A stretch of 64,000 bases of DNA from contig NZ_BQHJ01000005.1 of the NCBI RefSeq assembly GCF_021603645.1, positions 310,001 through 374,000 of the forward strand, in the 5' to 3' direction. This document shows positions 1 to 12,971 of the stretch, in pieces (position 1 is the stretch's first letter; each line of letters starts with the position of its first letter). Under the pieces are notes generated by a model. The model ran no database searches, had not been told where the DNA came from, and worked only from the letters and a program-made list of their open reading frames with translations. This stretch comes from Pseudomonas pseudonitroreducens (GTDB taxonomy: Bacteria > Pseudomonadota > Gammaproteobacteria > Pseudomonadales > Pseudomonadaceae). Made by a program: the position numbers and the translations under genes.

Positions 1-756
1 CTGGTCGGCCCCAACGAGCGGGAGATTCCTGCGGTGCGTGCGCCGGATGGCAGCCTGATCTACTTGGTTGAAGAGCACCTGGTGGAAGAGCGCGCCAGCG
101 GGCAGACCCTCTATGACGTGGATTTCCGTCTCGACCCGGAGGCGAAACCCAGTGGCCAGTTGCAGCGCATCGACCATATGGCCATGGCGTTGCCGGCAGA
201 CGGGCTGGACAGCTGGGTGCTGTTCTACAAGAGCCTGTTCGACTTCGAGGCCGACGACGAAGTGGTGCTGCCCGACCCCTACGGCCTGGTGAAAAGCCGC
301 GCACTGCGCAGTGCCAACGGCAGCGTGCGGTTGCCGCTGAACATCTCGGAGAATCGCAACACCGCCATCTCCCATGCGCTGTCCAGTTATCGCGGCTCCG
401 GCGTGCACCACATCGCCTTCGCCTGCGAGGACATCTTCGCCGAGGTGGCGCGGGCCAAGGACGCCGGCGTGCCGCTGCTGGAAATCCCGCTCAACTACTA
501 TGACGACCTCGCCGCTCGCTTCGACTTCGACGACGAATTCCTCAGCGAACTGGCCTACTTCAACGTGCTCTACGACCGCGATGCCAACGGCGGCGAGCTG
601 TTCCATGTCTATACCGAACCATTCGAGGGGCGCTTCTTCTTCGAGATCATCCAGCGTCGCGGCGGCTATGCGGGATACGGCGCAGCCAACGTCGCCGTGC
701 GCCTGGCGGCGATGGCCCAGGCGCGCAACGGCACCACACGGCGGCCGAAGGTCTGA
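1..756 (+). CDS. quiC: 3-dehydroshikimate dehydratase, C-terminal part (5' end outside window)
   Basis: The reading frame is open from the first base, so the gene starts upstream of the window. What is present is the vicinal-oxygen-chelate half related to 4-hydroxyphenylpyruvate dioxygenase. Metal-ligand-type positions are visible in IDHMAM, GVHHIAF and FFEIIQRRGGYAGYG. In Pseudomonas QuiC this domain follows an N-terminal sugar-phosphate isomerase/epimerase (TIM barrel) domain that converts 3-dehydroshikimate to protocatechuate. The missing N-terminal half cannot be checked here. A TetR regulator follows 89 bp downstream on the same strand, and shikimate dehydrogenase and dehydroquinase genes follow on the other strand, which agrees with quinate/shikimate catabolism. 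A stand-alone HPPD is less likely because of these neighbours. Confidence 0.85.
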   Translation: MVGPNEREIPAVRAPDGSLIYLVEEHLVEERASGQTLYDVDFRLDPEAKPSGQLQRIDHMAMALPADGLDSWVLFYKSLFDFEADDEVVLPDPYGLVKSRALRSANGSVRLPLNISENRNTAISHALSSYRGSGVHHIAFACEDIFAEVARAKDAGVPLLEIPLNYYDDLAARFDFDDEFLSELAYFNVLYDRDANGGELFHVYTEPFEGRFFFEIIQRRGGYAGYGAANVAVRLAAMAQARNGTTRRPKV

Positions 757-845
757 GCTGGCGAGCTTTGCCTGAAGGGCGCGCGGGCGCGCATAATCCG
801 CGCATCCCTTCACCGCACAGCCGGCGCTCTGGCGCCGGCGGACCG

Positions 846-1526
846 ATGCCCAAGCCCATGACTGCCGACAGCGCCACCCAGCCGATTCCCGCCGAAACCG
901 CCCGCCGGGGGCGCAAGAACAACCCGGAGAAGACCCGCGAGGACATTCTCCAGGCGGCCATCGTCGAGTTCGTCCAGCAGGGCCTTTCCGGCGCGCGGGT
1001 GGACGCCATCGCCGAGCGCATGAACACCTCGAAGCGGATGATCTACTACTACTTCGGCAGCAAGGAACAGCTCTACCAGGCGGTGCTGGAGAAGCTCTAC
1101 GGCGACATCCGCGGTACCGAGCAGACGCTGCACCTGGCCGAGCTGGAGCCGCTGGAGGCCATGCGCCGGCTGGTGGATTTCACCTTCGACCACCACGACC
1201 GCAACGTCGATTTCGTGCGCATCGTCAGCATCGAGAACATCCACTACGGTCAGTTCGCTTCCGGCTCGGAAGCGATCCGCTCGATGAACAGCAACATTCT
1301 GCGCACCATCGAGGACATCCTCCAGCGTGGTGCCGCCAGCGGCGCCTTCCGCGACGGCCTGCCGGCCATCGACGTGCACATGCTGATCAGTGGGTTCTGC
1401 TTCTATCGGGTGTCCAACCGCCATACCGTCGGCTCGCTGTTCCAGGTCGAGCTGGAAGACCCGGTGATCAAGGCGCGGCACAAGGAGATGATCGTCGAGG
1501 CGGTGTTGCGCTACGTGCAGCCCTAG
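846..1526 (+). CDS. TetR/AcrR family transcriptional regulator of the quinate/shikimate block
   Basis: This is a 226-residue protein with an N-terminal TetR helix-turn-helix: TREDILQAAIVEFVQQGLSG, then the recognition region MNTSKRMIYYYFGSKEQLYQ. The rest is an all-helical ligand-binding domain. An in-frame start exists at 768, but the extra 26 residues are low complexity, so the ATG at 846 is preferred; 858 is also possible. The gene lies between quiC and the convergent shikimate dehydrogenase gene. I recall the same order in P. aeruginosa. The effector is probably a shikimate or quinate pathway intermediate, which is inference. A palindrome at 3052-3070 ahead of aroQ is a candidate operator. 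Confidence 0.85.
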   Translation: MPKPMTADSATQPIPAETARRGRKNNPEKTREDILQAAIVEFVQQGLSGARVDAIAERMNTSKRMIYYYFGSKEQLYQAVLEKLYGDIRGTEQTLHLAELEPLEAMRRLVDFTFDHHDRNVDFVRIVSIENIHYGQFASGSEAIRSMNSNILRTIEDILQRGAASGAFRDGLPAIDVHMLISGFCFYRVSNRHTVGSLFQVELEDPVIKARHKEMIVEAVLRYVQP

Positions 1527-1552
1527 GCCAGCAGGATTCGGAGCGGGGATCG

Positions 1553-1684
1553 TTCGCGAGCAAGCTCGCTCCTACGGGAACCGCTCGATTTAAGGTCAGG
1601 TGTAGGAGCGGACTCCGTCCGCGATGTGCCATCGGCCTGTTCCGAGCGGCCGGGAATCGATCGCGGACGGAGTCCGCTCCTACG
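1553..1684. repeat. REP cluster (three palindromic REP units)
   Basis: There are three copies of the short palindromic REP: 1553-1576 (inverted, ending GCTCCTACG), 1602-1625 (GTAGGAGCGGACTCCGTCC type) and 1661-1684 (inverted). They fill the space between the convergent TetR and shikimate dehydrogenase genes. Such units in Pseudomonas are mobilised by RAYT transposases, and none is encoded in this window. Confidence 0.9.
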
Positions 1685-1696
1685 CGCTTTGTAAAC

Positions 1697-2545
1697 TCAC
1701 ATCGTCGCGAAATGCGCCAGCATCCGCTCAGCGTTCGCCTTCACGCCACTGAACAGCTCGAACGCCTTCACCGCCTGGAACACCGCCATATTGCCGCCAT
1801 TCAGCGTGCGGCAGCCCAGGCTGCGGGCGTGGCGGAGCAGTTCGGTCTCCAGCGGGAAGTAGATGATCTCCGCCACCCACAGGCCCGCGTGCAGCAACTC
1901 CAGCGGCAGCGGCGCGCCGGGCAGCTTGGCCATGCCGACGGGCGTGGTGTTGACCAGCCCGTCCGCTTCGGCGACCGCGCCGGCCAGGTCATGACCAACC
2001 CGCGCGCGCTGTCCGCCGAAGTGCGCGTTGAGGTTGTCCACCAATGCCTGGGCGCGGGCCGAATCCACTTCGAATATCGTCAGTTGTCCAACGCTTTCGC
2101 TGAGCAGCGCATGGGCCACCGCAGCGCCCGCGCCGCCGGCGCCCAATTGCACCACGCGTTCGCGCGGCGCATCGCTGAGGTTGCGTCGGAAGCCTTCGGC
2201 AAAACCCAGGCAGTCGGTGTTGTGGCCGATGCGCTTGCCATCGCGCAGCACCACGGTATTCACCGCGCCGATGCCGCGTGCCTCATCGGAGAGTTCGTGC
2301 AGCAGCGGAATCACCGCCTGCTTGCACGGAAACGTAATGTTCAGCCCGGTGTAGCCCATGCGCTCGGCGGCGGCCAGCAGGTCGGGCAGGGCACCCGGGT
2401 CGACGCCCAGGGTGTCCAGGTCGATCAACCGGTAGAGGTAGCGAAAACCCTGGGCGTCGCCTTCCCGTTCATGCAGTGCCGGAGTGCGCGAAGCCTGAAT
2501 GCCGGCGCCGATCAGGCCGGCCAGGACGGTGCGGTGCTCGCTCAT
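1697..2545 (-). CDS. Shikimate dehydrogenase family protein (catabolic AroE paralogue)
   Basis: This 282-residue enzyme matches the AroE family, which interconverts 3-dehydroshikimate and shikimate with NAD(P). The catalytic Lys75 lies in NITFPCK, Asn96 is in GAVNTV, Asp111 is in GHNTDCLGF, and the Rossmann glycine motif LGAGGAG is at 134-140. Length is normal for the family. The start codon overlaps the stop codon of aroQ by four bases (ATGA), so the two are translationally coupled, with aroQ first. The context beside quiC suggests a catabolic role in quinate/shikimate use rather than the biosynthetic housekeeping copy. Whether it prefers quinate or shikimate cannot be read from the sequence. 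Confidence 0.88.
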   Translation of the reverse strand: MSEHRTVLAGLIGAGIQASRTPALHEREGDAQGFRYLYRLIDLDTLGVDPGALPDLLAAAERMGYTGLNITFPCKQAVIPLLHELSDEARGIGAVNTVVLRDGKRIGHNTDCLGFAEGFRRNLSDAPRERVVQLGAGGAGAAVAHALLSESVGQLTIFEVDSARAQALVDNLNAHFGGQRARVGHDLAGAVAEADGLVNTTPVGMAKLPGAPLPLELLHAGLWVAEIIYFPLETELLRHARSLGCRTLNGGNMAVFQAVKAFELFSGVKANAERMLAHFATM

Positions 2546-2991
2546 CGGGCTCGCTCCTGCAGCAGCTTGGTGAAGTGCTGGATGCCGGCGCGGTAACCAT
2601 CGCTGCCAAGCCCGGCAATTACGCCCACGGCAATAGCGGAAACGAGCGAGTGGTGGCGGAACTCTTCCCGCTTGTGCACGTTGGACAGGTGCACTTCGAT
2701 CACCGGCAACTCCACGGCAGCCAGCGCATCACGGATCGCCACCGAGGTGTGGGTCCAGGCGGCAGGATTGATCAGGATGCCGGCACAGCGGCCGCGCGCC
2801 TGGTGAATCCAGTCGATCAGTTGGCCTTCATGGTTGGTCTGGCGGAAGTCGATTTCCAGGCCGCTTTCGGCACCCGTGTGCTGGCAAAGCACGGCGATGT
2901 CGTCGAGGGTTTCGTGGCCGTAGGTGGCCGGCTCACGGGTGCCGAGCAGGTTGAGGTTCGGCCCGTTGAGCACGAGCAGAGTGTGAGGCAT
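2542..2991 (-). CDS. aroQ: Type II 3-dehydroquinate dehydratase
   Basis: This 149-residue protein has the type II dehydroquinase fold signature. The start [17 protein letters not shown] contains the catalytic Tyr24, Asn75 lies in INPAAWTH, and [13 protein letters not shown] contains the catalytic His101. It converts 3-dehydroquinate to 3-dehydroshikimate, the substrate of QuiC and of the coupled shikimate dehydrogenase. It is the first gene of the two-gene minus-strand operon. Its upstream region carries a clear palindrome at 3052-3070 and then a REP cluster. Pseudomonas often carries more than one aroQ; this location suggests the catabolic copy. Confidence 0.93.
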   Translation of the reverse strand: MPHTLLVLNGPNLNLLGTREPATYGHETLDDIAVLCQHTGAESGLEIDFRQTNHEGQLIDWIHQARGRCAGILINPAAWTHTSVAIRDALAAVELPVIEVHLSNVHKREEFRHHSLVSAIAVGVIAGLGSDGYRAGIQHFTKLLQERAR

Positions 2992-3051
2992 GGGGAATGG
3001 CTCCGTTGTTCTTGTATGGCCGTGATTGAAAGGCCTGTAGGAGAAAAATGT

Positions 3052-3070
3052 ACCAAATGGTTAATTTGGT
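3052..3070. promoter_or_regulatory. Candidate TetR operator upstream of aroQ
   Basis: A perfect inverted repeat ACCAAAT-GGTTA-ATTTGGT (7-bp arms, 5-bp spacer) lies about 60 bp upstream of the aroQ start in an AT-rich patch. Its size fits a TetR-family operator, and a TetR regulator gene lies in the same block. No footprint data are available, so the link to that regulator is inference. Confidence 0.45.
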
Positions 3071-3214
3071 CAATGTGAGCGAGGTTCAAGGCAGCTTGCG
3101 GCGAAAATCCAATAAGAGTGCCTAATGCGCAGGGAACATCGGGGGATTGCCCCGGTTGCACGCCGGATTCGAAGATGCCTGGAAGTCCACTTTCCGTGCG
3201 GTGATCGACCATGG

Positions 3215-3350
3215 GTAGGAGCGGACTCCGTCCGCGATCGGTTCAAGACCGCCGAGAATTTCCAGCAAGCACAATCCCCTGTAGGAGCGAGCTTGCTCGC
3301 GAATCAGCGCCGTACGGGACCACAGGTTCGCGAGCAAGCTCGCTCCTACG
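3215..3350. repeat. REP cluster (three units)
   Basis: REP units lie at 3215-3240 (GGACTCCGTCC type), 3281-3304 (GAGCTTGCTCGC type) and 3327-3350 (inverted GAGCAAGCTCGC type). The last two form an inverted pair, a REPIN-like arrangement. They occupy the gap between the aroQ upstream region and the end of lpdV. Confidence 0.9.
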
Positions 3351-3363
3351 AAAAGCGTTGGGT

Positions 3364-3388
3364 AAAACGACCCGCCATGCGGCGGGTC
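3364..3388 (-). terminator. Intrinsic terminator of the bkd operon
   Basis: On the minus strand, about 27 bases after the lpdV stop, there is a perfect 8-bp stem GACCCGCC / GGCGGGTC with a four-base loop, followed by GTTTT. This is the expected place for the end of the bkdA1-A2-B-lpdV transcript. Confidence 0.75.
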
Positions 3389-3414
3389 AGAGGGGAAGCC
3401 TGGAGAGTGCGGCT

Positions 3415-4838
<1,424 letters not shown>

Positions 4839-4839
<1 letters not shown>

Positions 4840-6122
4840 CAGTCGATGAACAGGGTGGCGGGATGTTCGAGCAGGGCGCGCACGGCCTGGATGAAGGCCG
4901 CTGCATCCATGCCGTCGACCACCCGGTGATCGAAGGAGGAGGACAGGTTCATCATCTTGCGCACGATGATCTGCCCGTTGATCACCATGGGCCGCTCGAC
5001 CATGCGGTTGACCCCGACGATGGCCACTTCCGGGTAGTTGATCACCGGCGTGCTGACGATCCCGCCGAGCGCGCCGAGGCTGCTCAGGGTGATGGTCGAG
5101 CCGGACAGTTCCTCGCGGCTGGCCTTGCCATGCCGTGCAGCTTCGGCGAGGCGCGCGACTTCCGCGGAGTTGCCCCACAGATCGCGGGATTCGGCGTTGC
5201 GCAGCACCGGCACCATCAGGCCGTTGTCGCTCTGGGTGGCGACGCCCAGGTGCACCGCGCCGTAGCGGGTGATCACGTCGGCATCGTCGTCATAGCGCGC
5301 ATTGAGCTGCGGGAAGTCGCGCAGGGCGACGACCATGGCGCGGGCGATGAAGGGCAGCAGAGTGAGCTTGCCGCGCGCCGCGCTGTGCTTGGTGTTGAGG
5401 TGGACGCGCAGGGCTTCCAGGTCGGTAACGTCGATCTCCTCGACGTAGCTGAAGTGCGGGATGCGCCGCTTGGCCTCGGCCATCTTCTGCGCGATCTTGC
5501 GGCGCAGGCCGATTACCGGGATCTGGTGCTCGTCGTGGCGCGCGGCGTAGCCGGAGGCAATGGTCGCGCCGCCGTGTTCGAGGAAGTGTTCCAGGTCTTC
5601 CCGGAGGATGCGCCCGGCCGGGCCGCTGCCCTGGACGAACTGCAGTTCCACGCCCAGGTCGCGGGCGCGCTGGCGCACGGCCGGCGAAGCCAGTGGCTTC
5701 TCGCCCGGTGCACGGCGCGGCGCCGGAGAGGGAGCGGGCCGTGCGGCCGGGGCGACAGGTTTGTTCTCGACGCGCGGTGCCGACTTGGGTGCTTCTGCTA
5801 CCGGTTCAGGCTTGGTCACCGGCTGGATCGGTGCTTCTCCGTGCGGCTTGGCCTGCGCGGCTTCCTTGTGGTTGCCGTGGCCTTCCACTTCCAGGCGGAT
5901 CAGTTCGCCGCCCACGGCCATCACCTGGCCCGGTACGCCGCCCAGGGCGAGGATCTTCCCGGCCACCGGCGAGGGGATTTCCACAGTGGCCTTGTCGGTC
6001 ATGACTTCCGCCAGCAGTTGGTCCTCATGGACCTCGTCGCCGACCTGGACATGCCACTCCACCAGCTCGACCTCGGCGATGCCTTCGCCGATGTCCGGCA
6101 TCTTGATGACGTGAGTGCCCAT
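4839..6122 (-). CDS. bkdB: Branched-chain keto acid dehydrogenase E2, lipoamide acyltransferase
   Basis: This 427-residue E2 core transfers the branched acyl group from E1 to CoA. The N-terminal lipoyl domain has lipoylated Lys44 in MTDKATVEI. An Ala/Pro-rich linker spans about 85-142. The peripheral subunit-binding domain, about 143-181, contains [13 protein letters not shown]. The catalytic acyltransferase domain ends in [11 protein letters not shown] with His399 and Asp403. It starts immediately after bkdA2 with no gap and shares its stop with the lpdV start. There is a single lipoyl domain, as in the Pseudomonas enzyme. Confidence 0.95.
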
Positions 6123-8538
<2,416 letters not shown>

Positions 8539-8676
8539 GGTGAGGTCCTCGGTTGTTGTAGTTGTGGTTTCAGTATAGGTGTGACCGATTGGTTTTTTGC
8601 TCCAAATTGACTAGCTCAGAGCTTACGGATTAGTGTGTTTGCACTATAAAAACAGCACTGAGTAGTACGACCGAAA
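8539..8676. promoter_or_regulatory. Divergent bkdR / bkd operon promoter region
   Basis: This interval between the small ORF and bkdR is markedly more AT-rich than its surroundings (for example the stretch with GTTTTTTGCTCC and TATAAAAACAG). In P. putida, BkdR binds the bkdR-bkdA1 intergenic region and activates bkdA1, so this is the expected binding region. No single clear operator could be defined by eye. Confidence 0.6.
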
Positions 8677-9138
8677 ATGGCTGATCTCGACCGCACCGAC
8701 CTGAAGATCCTCCGCGCCCTGGCCGACGATGGCCGCCTGTCCTGGCGCGATCTGGCGCAGAACATCGGCCTGTCGCTGACCCCGACGCTGCGCCGGGTCC
8801 GCCGCCTGGAGGAGGAGCACTACATCCAGGGCTATTTCGCCCGCCTCGACGAGGAGCGCCTGTCCGGCGGCATGAGCGTGTTCGTCTCGGTGTCCCTGGA
8901 AAAACAGACCGGCGACTACCTCGCCCGGTTCGAAGAACGCATCGTCCAGGCGCCGCAGGTGATGAGCTGCTTCCAGATGACCGGCGACGCCGACTACATG
9001 CTGCGGGTGGTGGTGAAGGACCTGTCGGCCTACCAGCTGTTCCTGACCAACACCCTGACGCAGATTCCCGGCGTGGCCGGGATCAAATCGGCCTTCGCCC
9101 TGAAGTCGGTGATGCTGCGTTCGGCACCGCCGATCTAG
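8677..9138 (+). CDS. bkdR: Lrp/AsnC family activator of the bkd operon
   Basis: This 153-residue protein has an N-terminal AsnC-type helix-turn-helix (LDRTDLKILRALADDGRLSWRDLAQNIGLS, then TLRRVRRLEEEHYIQG) and a C-terminal RAM/AsnC ligand-binding domain. It is divergently transcribed from bkdA1, which is the arrangement in which BkdR activates branched-chain keto acid dehydrogenase expression. L-branched-chain amino acids are the known type of effector in Pseudomonas. Length is typical. A REP cluster follows the stop codon. Confidence 0.95.
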   Translation: MADLDRTDLKILRALADDGRLSWRDLAQNIGLSLTPTLRRVRRLEEEHYIQGYFARLDEERLSGGMSVFVSVSLEKQTGDYLARFEERIVQAPQVMSCFQMTGDADYMLRVVVKDLSAYQLFLTNTLTQIPGVAGIKSAFALKSVMLRSAPPI

Positions 9139-9151
9139 CCGGATACCTCGG

Positions 9152-9335
9152 TGTAGGAGCGAGCTTGCTCGCGAACCTGTGGCCCGGCATTACTTCGACC
9201 CGATCGCGGATGAATCCGCTCCTACAGCAGCCGGCACCTTTCCCGCCAGGCGTAGGAGCGGATTCATCCGCGATGGCTCGCCGCAGGCACTGAAACGTCG
9301 GCGGAGCGCGGTTCGCGAGCAAGCTCGCTCCTACG
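9152..9335. repeat. REP cluster (four units) after bkdR
   Basis: Four REP units alternate in orientation: 9153-9176 (GAGCTTGCTCGC type), 9203-9226 (inverted, GATGAATCCGCTCC), 9251-9274 (GGATTCATCCGCG) and 9312-9335 (inverted, GAGCAAGCTCGC). They form two nested inverted pairs between the convergent bkdR and GlxA-type regulator genes. Confidence 0.9.
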
Positions 9336-9357
9336 AAGAGCACCACAGACCTGCGCA

Positions 9358-10320
9358 TCAGCCGTTGCGGCGGAACTGCTCGCGATACTGCGTCGGCGTC
9401 ACCCCAAGGTGCTGCACGAACACCAGGCGCATCCGTGCCGGGCTGCCGAAGCCGCAGCGCCAGGCGATTACTTTCAGCGCCAGGTCACCGCCTTCGAGCA
9501 GACCTCGTGCGGCATCGATACGGGCTTGCTGAACAAACTCCGCGGGCGTTATTCCGGCCTCACGGACAAAGGTGCGGGCGAAGCTGCGCGGGCTCATCGC
9601 CACTTCGGCGGCCAATTGCGGCACCCCCAGCGGCTGCTCCAGGTGCTCCTGCACGTAGCGCTGGATGCGTGCCACGGGTGAAGTTTCATCGGCGGGGGCC
9701 TGCAGGAAGGGGCTGAACTGCGATTGCCCGCCCTGACGCTGCGCCACCACCAGCAGGCGCTTCGCAACGGATAGCGCCACCGCCGCGCCGTGGTCTTCCG
9801 CCACCAGCGCCAGCGCGAGATCGATGCCGGCGGTGACGCCCGCCGAGGTCACCAGCGCGCCATCGCGAACATGGATGCGATCCGGCTCGACCTGCGCCAG
9901 AGGGAACAACTCCGCCAGTCGCCGGGCGTCGCTCCAGTGCGTCGTCACGCGCTTGCCGTCCAGCAGCCCGGCGTGGCCAAGCAGGAACGCGCCGGTGCAG
10001 ATCGAGCCGTAGCGCGGTGCCTGGGCGCAGGCCGTGCGTAGCCAGTCGAGCAACGGCGCTGGCGGTAACTCTTCAGGCAGTGCCGCGCCGCCTGGCACCA
10101 GCAGGATATCGGCCGCGCCGGGACCCTGGTCGATGCTGGAGTCCGCACCCAGCAACTGGCCGTTGGAGGCGCGCAAGGGGAAGGGCTGCGCGGCGAGGGT
10201 CAGAGCCTGATAACCCTGGCCAGCAGGCACGAAGGCATTGGCCTCGGCGAACACATCCAGCGGCCCGGAGACATCCAGCGCCTGCACGCCGGGGAACAGC
10301 AGCATGGCTACGCGTTTCAT
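9358..10320 (-). CDS. GlxA-type transcriptional regulator (DJ-1/PfpI domain plus AraC HTH)
   Basis: This 320-residue protein has an N-terminal DJ-1/PfpI glutamine-amidotransferase-like domain with the nucleophile-elbow cysteine Cys108 in YGSICTGAFLLGHAG. A C-terminal AraC double helix-turn-helix (about 215-318) contains LAAEVAMSPRSFARTFVREAG and IAWRCGFGSPARMRLVF. The family includes regulators of carnitine, glycine betaine, arginine and other nitrogen compounds (GbdR, ArgR, CdhR); the ligand here is not evident. The ATG at 10320 has GGGAGAT three bases upstream of it. No obviously regulated catabolic operon is adjacent, so the target is unknown. Confidence 0.85.
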   Translation of the reverse strand: MKRVAMLLFPGVQALDVSGPLDVFAEANAFVPAGQGYQALTLAAQPFPLRASNGQLLGADSSIDQGPGAADILLVPGGAALPEELPPAPLLDWLRTACAQAPRYGSICTGAFLLGHAGLLDGKRVTTHWSDARRLAELFPLAQVEPDRIHVRDGALVTSAGVTAGIDLALALVAEDHGAAVALSVAKRLLVVAQRQGGQSQFSPFLQAPADETSPVARIQRYVQEHLEQPLGVPQLAAEVAMSPRSFARTFVREAGITPAEFVQQARIDAARGLLEGGDLALKVIAWRCGFGSPARMRLVFVQHLGVTPTQYREQFRRNG

Positions 10321-10582
10321 GGCATCTCCCGATCCGATCGATGGCGTTCATTCTTGCGGCGTATCGCCCTGGCTGCAATCGGTCAGCGGGAGCGAATCCT
10401 GCCATTCAGGCAGCGGGCGGCGTGACAATCAAAGACGAAGGGCTACCGGCAAGGCGTTACTGTTGCGTGAGCTGCAGAAATGCATTGTCGAAGTCGCTCT
10501 GGGTCGGTAGGGCCTCATCGGCTAGATTTATCGCAGTGGGCCACGATCGACGCGACCCGCGTGATCCCCCGAGGTGCCTGCC

Positions 10583-10825
10583 ATGCAACCCACCCTTTGC
10601 GCGCTGTTCGCCATTCCCGCCTTGCTGCTGTCCTTCACCGCTTTCGCCGAGGAGGCGGCCGATTACCACTACGGCATGCCGCTGGACGTGGCCAAGGTGC
10701 TGAGCATCAGCCAACCCAACGAGCGCTGCGAAGTCAGCCAGGCCACCATGGTCTACCTGGATTCCCAGGGCCAGCAGCACACCCTCAAGTACCTGCGCCA
10801 GACCCCGTGCTGCAGCGACATCTGA
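10583..10825 (+). CDS. DUF2790 family small exported protein
   Basis: This is an 80-residue protein. A signal peptide (about residues 1-21, hydrophobic core LCALFAIPALLLSFTAFAEE) precedes a mature domain with DYHYGMPLDVAKVLSI, MVYLDSQGQQHTLKY and a C-terminal PCCSDI. This is the pattern of the Pseudomonas-specific DUF2790 family, small periplasmic proteins of unknown function often found in multiple copies near metal or stress genes. A GTG at 10574 is also in frame, but the ATG at 10583 better precedes the signal peptide. It converges on the chemoreceptor gene with only one base between the two stop codons. Confidence 0.75.
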   Translation: MQPTLCALFAIPALLLSFTAFAEEAADYHYGMPLDVAKVLSISQPNERCEVSQATMVYLDSQGQQHTLKYLRQTPCCSDI

Positions 10826-10826
10826 G

Positions 10827-12950
10827 TCAGGCGCGGAACTGCTCGACCAATCCCTGCTGCCGGCTGGCCAGGTCGTTCAACGAACGACTGGCGCTGGCGG
10901 CCTGCTGTGCGTGCTCGGAAATGCTCTGGGTGACGTCGCGGATGCCGGCGATATTGCGGTTGATCTCCTCGGCGACGCTGCTCTGTTCCTCCGCTGCGCT
11001 GGCGATCTGCAGGTTCATCTCGCTGATCAGGTTCACCGCCTCGCCGATCCGCCGCAGCGCGTCGATGGCCTGGCGCGCCTGATCGACGTTGCCCTGGGCC
11101 TGGGCGAAGCTGCCCTGCATTGCCTGGGTGACCGAGTGGCCGCGGGCCTGCAGGTTCTCGATGACGTTGCGGATTTCCTCCACCGACTCCTGGGTGCGCC
11201 GGGCCAGCCCGCGCACTTCGTCGGCGACCACCGCGAATCCGCGCCCGGCATCGCCGGCGCGCGCCGCCTCGATGGCGGCGTTGAGGGCGAGCAGGTTGGT
11301 CTGCGCGGCGATGCCGCAGATGACTTCGAGGATCGAGCCGATCTGTTCGTTGCTTGCCGCCAGTTGCTGTAACTCGGCCATGGCCTGGTGCATGCCGGCG
11401 GCCAGCAGGTCGATGCCGCTGTTGGTCGCGTCGAGCGTGCGGAAGCCGTCATCGCAGGCCTGTTCCGCCGTGCGTGCGGCGTCGGCGGCGCGTGCTGCGC
11501 TGCGCGCGGAGTCCTGGGCAGTGGCGGACATCTCCTGGAGCGCGGTGGCGACCATGTCGATCTCGCGGAACTGTTGCTGCATGCCGTCGCTGGTCTGCCG
11601 GGCGATCTGCGCCGAGCGGTCGGCGCTGGAGTGCGCCTCGCGGGTTGCCGACTGCACGGCGGCGATGCTCGGTTGCAGCTTGTCGAGGAAGCGGTTGAAG
11701 GCGCTGGCCAGACGGCCCAGTTCGTCGCGGCGCGGGTAGTCCAGGCGGCGGGTCAGGTCGCCTTCGCCGTCGGCGATGTCTTCCAGCATCCCGGCCAGGC
11801 GCAGGATCGGCCGGCTGATGCCCAGTGCAGTCAGCGCCACCAGCAACATGCCGAGCAGGCCGGCGGCGATGCCGATGCCGATTTCCAGCGCGGTGCTGCG
11901 CCAGCGCAGGTCATCCAGGGTGCCTTTGAGGCGCTCCGCCGGTGCCAGCAGCACCGCGCGCGGCACGCTGAGCAGAATGCCCCAGGGCGCGGCGTCCGGC
12001 ACCGGCGCGAGGCTGTGCAGCACGCTGATGGACTCGCCGTCGTCGTTGGACTGCGAGCGTCCGGCGGCGATCTGCGCGAGCACGGCCTTGTCGTCGAACT
12101 TCTGCCCCAGCTTCGAGGCGTCGCCGCTGTCGCTGGCGACCAGGCCGTTGGGGCTGAGGATGCGGATGCGACCCTGGCCGTCGAACAGGCTGCGACTCCC
12201 TTCTGCGCTGCTCTGCTGCAGGGCCGCCAGGTCGATATCGAAGCCTACGGCGGCGATCGCCTTGCCGTTCTCCAGCAACGGCAGGGTGACGCTGCTGACC
12301 AGTCGGCGCTGGCCCGAGGCGTCGTCGAAGTAGGGGTCGAGCACGCAGGGCCGGGCGTGCCCGGTGGAGCAGGTGAAGAAGGCGTTGTAGGGCTGGCCGG
12401 CGGGGCCGGGCGTGGTGTCGCCGAGCACCTGTTCGGTGCCGATGACCCGCTGGGTGTCCTTGCCGTTCTGCAGCAGGTAAAGGGCGAAACGCCCGGTTTC
12501 GTTGCTGCCGAGGTCTTCACGGGCGGCGAACTGGCTGTCGGCGGTGTCCAGTGCATTGGGCTGGAACACCAGGAACAGGCCGAGCAGTTCCGGGTGTGCG
12601 CCGAGGGTGTCGGCCATCGCCTGGTTGAGTTCGGTACGCAGCGTGGCGGAATCGAGGACGCCCCGATGCTGCTGCGCGCGCAGGGTCTGCACGGTGCGCA
12701 GCAGGCCTTCCCCGAGCAGCAGGTTGTTCTGCAGACGCTCGCGGATCAGCAGCGCCTGCACCTGGCCCTGGGTTTCCAGGTTGTGCCGCGCGGCAACGGC
12801 GAACAGTTCGCCGCTGTCGTGCGCGATGGTGCGGCTGTCCTGGCGCGCCTGGTACAGCGAAAGGCCGATCAGCACGCTGGCGACCAGCAGCAGGCAGAGG
12901 CCCGCCAGCCAGGTGATGCGACCCTGGATCGAAGTCAGGAGGCTGGGCAT
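10827..12950 (-). CDS. Methyl-accepting chemotaxis protein with double-Cache-type sensor
   Basis: This 707-residue chemoreceptor has a membrane segment at about 12-32, a long periplasmic domain of about 310 residues (dCache size), a second membrane segment containing [24 protein letters not shown] ([28 protein letters not shown]) and a signalling domain with the conserved hairpin tip of the type [25 protein letters not shown]. The sensor carries two cysteines about ten residues apart ([20 protein letters not shown]) that could form a disulfide. The ligand is unknown. It starts 21 bases after the stop of an outer-membrane barrel gene, so the two are probably co-transcribed, suggesting uptake and taxis for the same compound. 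Confidence 0.9.
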   Translation of the reverse strand: MPSLLTSIQGRITWLAGLCLLLVASVLIGLSLYQARQDSRTIAHDSGELFAVAARHNLETQGQVQALLIRERLQNNLLLGEGLLRTVQTLRAQQHRGVLDSATLRTELNQAMADTLGAHPELLGLFLVFQPNALDTADSQFAAREDLGSNETGRFALYLLQNGKDTQRVIGTEQVLGDTTPGPAGQPYNAFFTCSTGHARPCVLDPYFDDASGQRRLVSSVTLPLLENGKAIAAVGFDIDLAALQQSSAEGSRSLFDGQGRIRILSPNGLVASDSGDASKLGQKFDDKAVLAQIAAGRSQSNDDGESISVLHSLAPVPDAAPWGILLSVPRAVLLAPAERLKGTLDDLRWRSTALEIGIGIAAGLLGMLLVALTALGISRPILRLAGMLEDIADGEGDLTRRLDYPRRDELGRLASAFNRFLDKLQPSIAAVQSATREAHSSADRSAQIARQTSDGMQQQFREIDMVATALQEMSATAQDSARSAARAADAARTAEQACDDGFRTLDATNSGIDLLAAGMHQAMAELQQLAASNEQIGSILEVICGIAAQTNLLALNAAIEAARAGDAGRGFAVVADEVRGLARRTQESVEEIRNVIENLQARGHSVTQAMQGSFAQAQGNVDQARQAIDALRRIGEAVNLISEMNLQIASAAEEQSSVAEEINRNIAGIRDVTQSISEHAQQAASASRSLNDLASRQQGLVEQFRA

Positions 12951-12971
12951 GGCGGGCTCGTTGTCGTCGGC

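Noticed and set aside
4840-5178. Longer N-terminal reading of lpdV
   Set aside because: The extra codons lie inside bkdB, are Arg/Pro-rich and lack family similarity; the ATG overlapping the bkdB stop is the coupled start.
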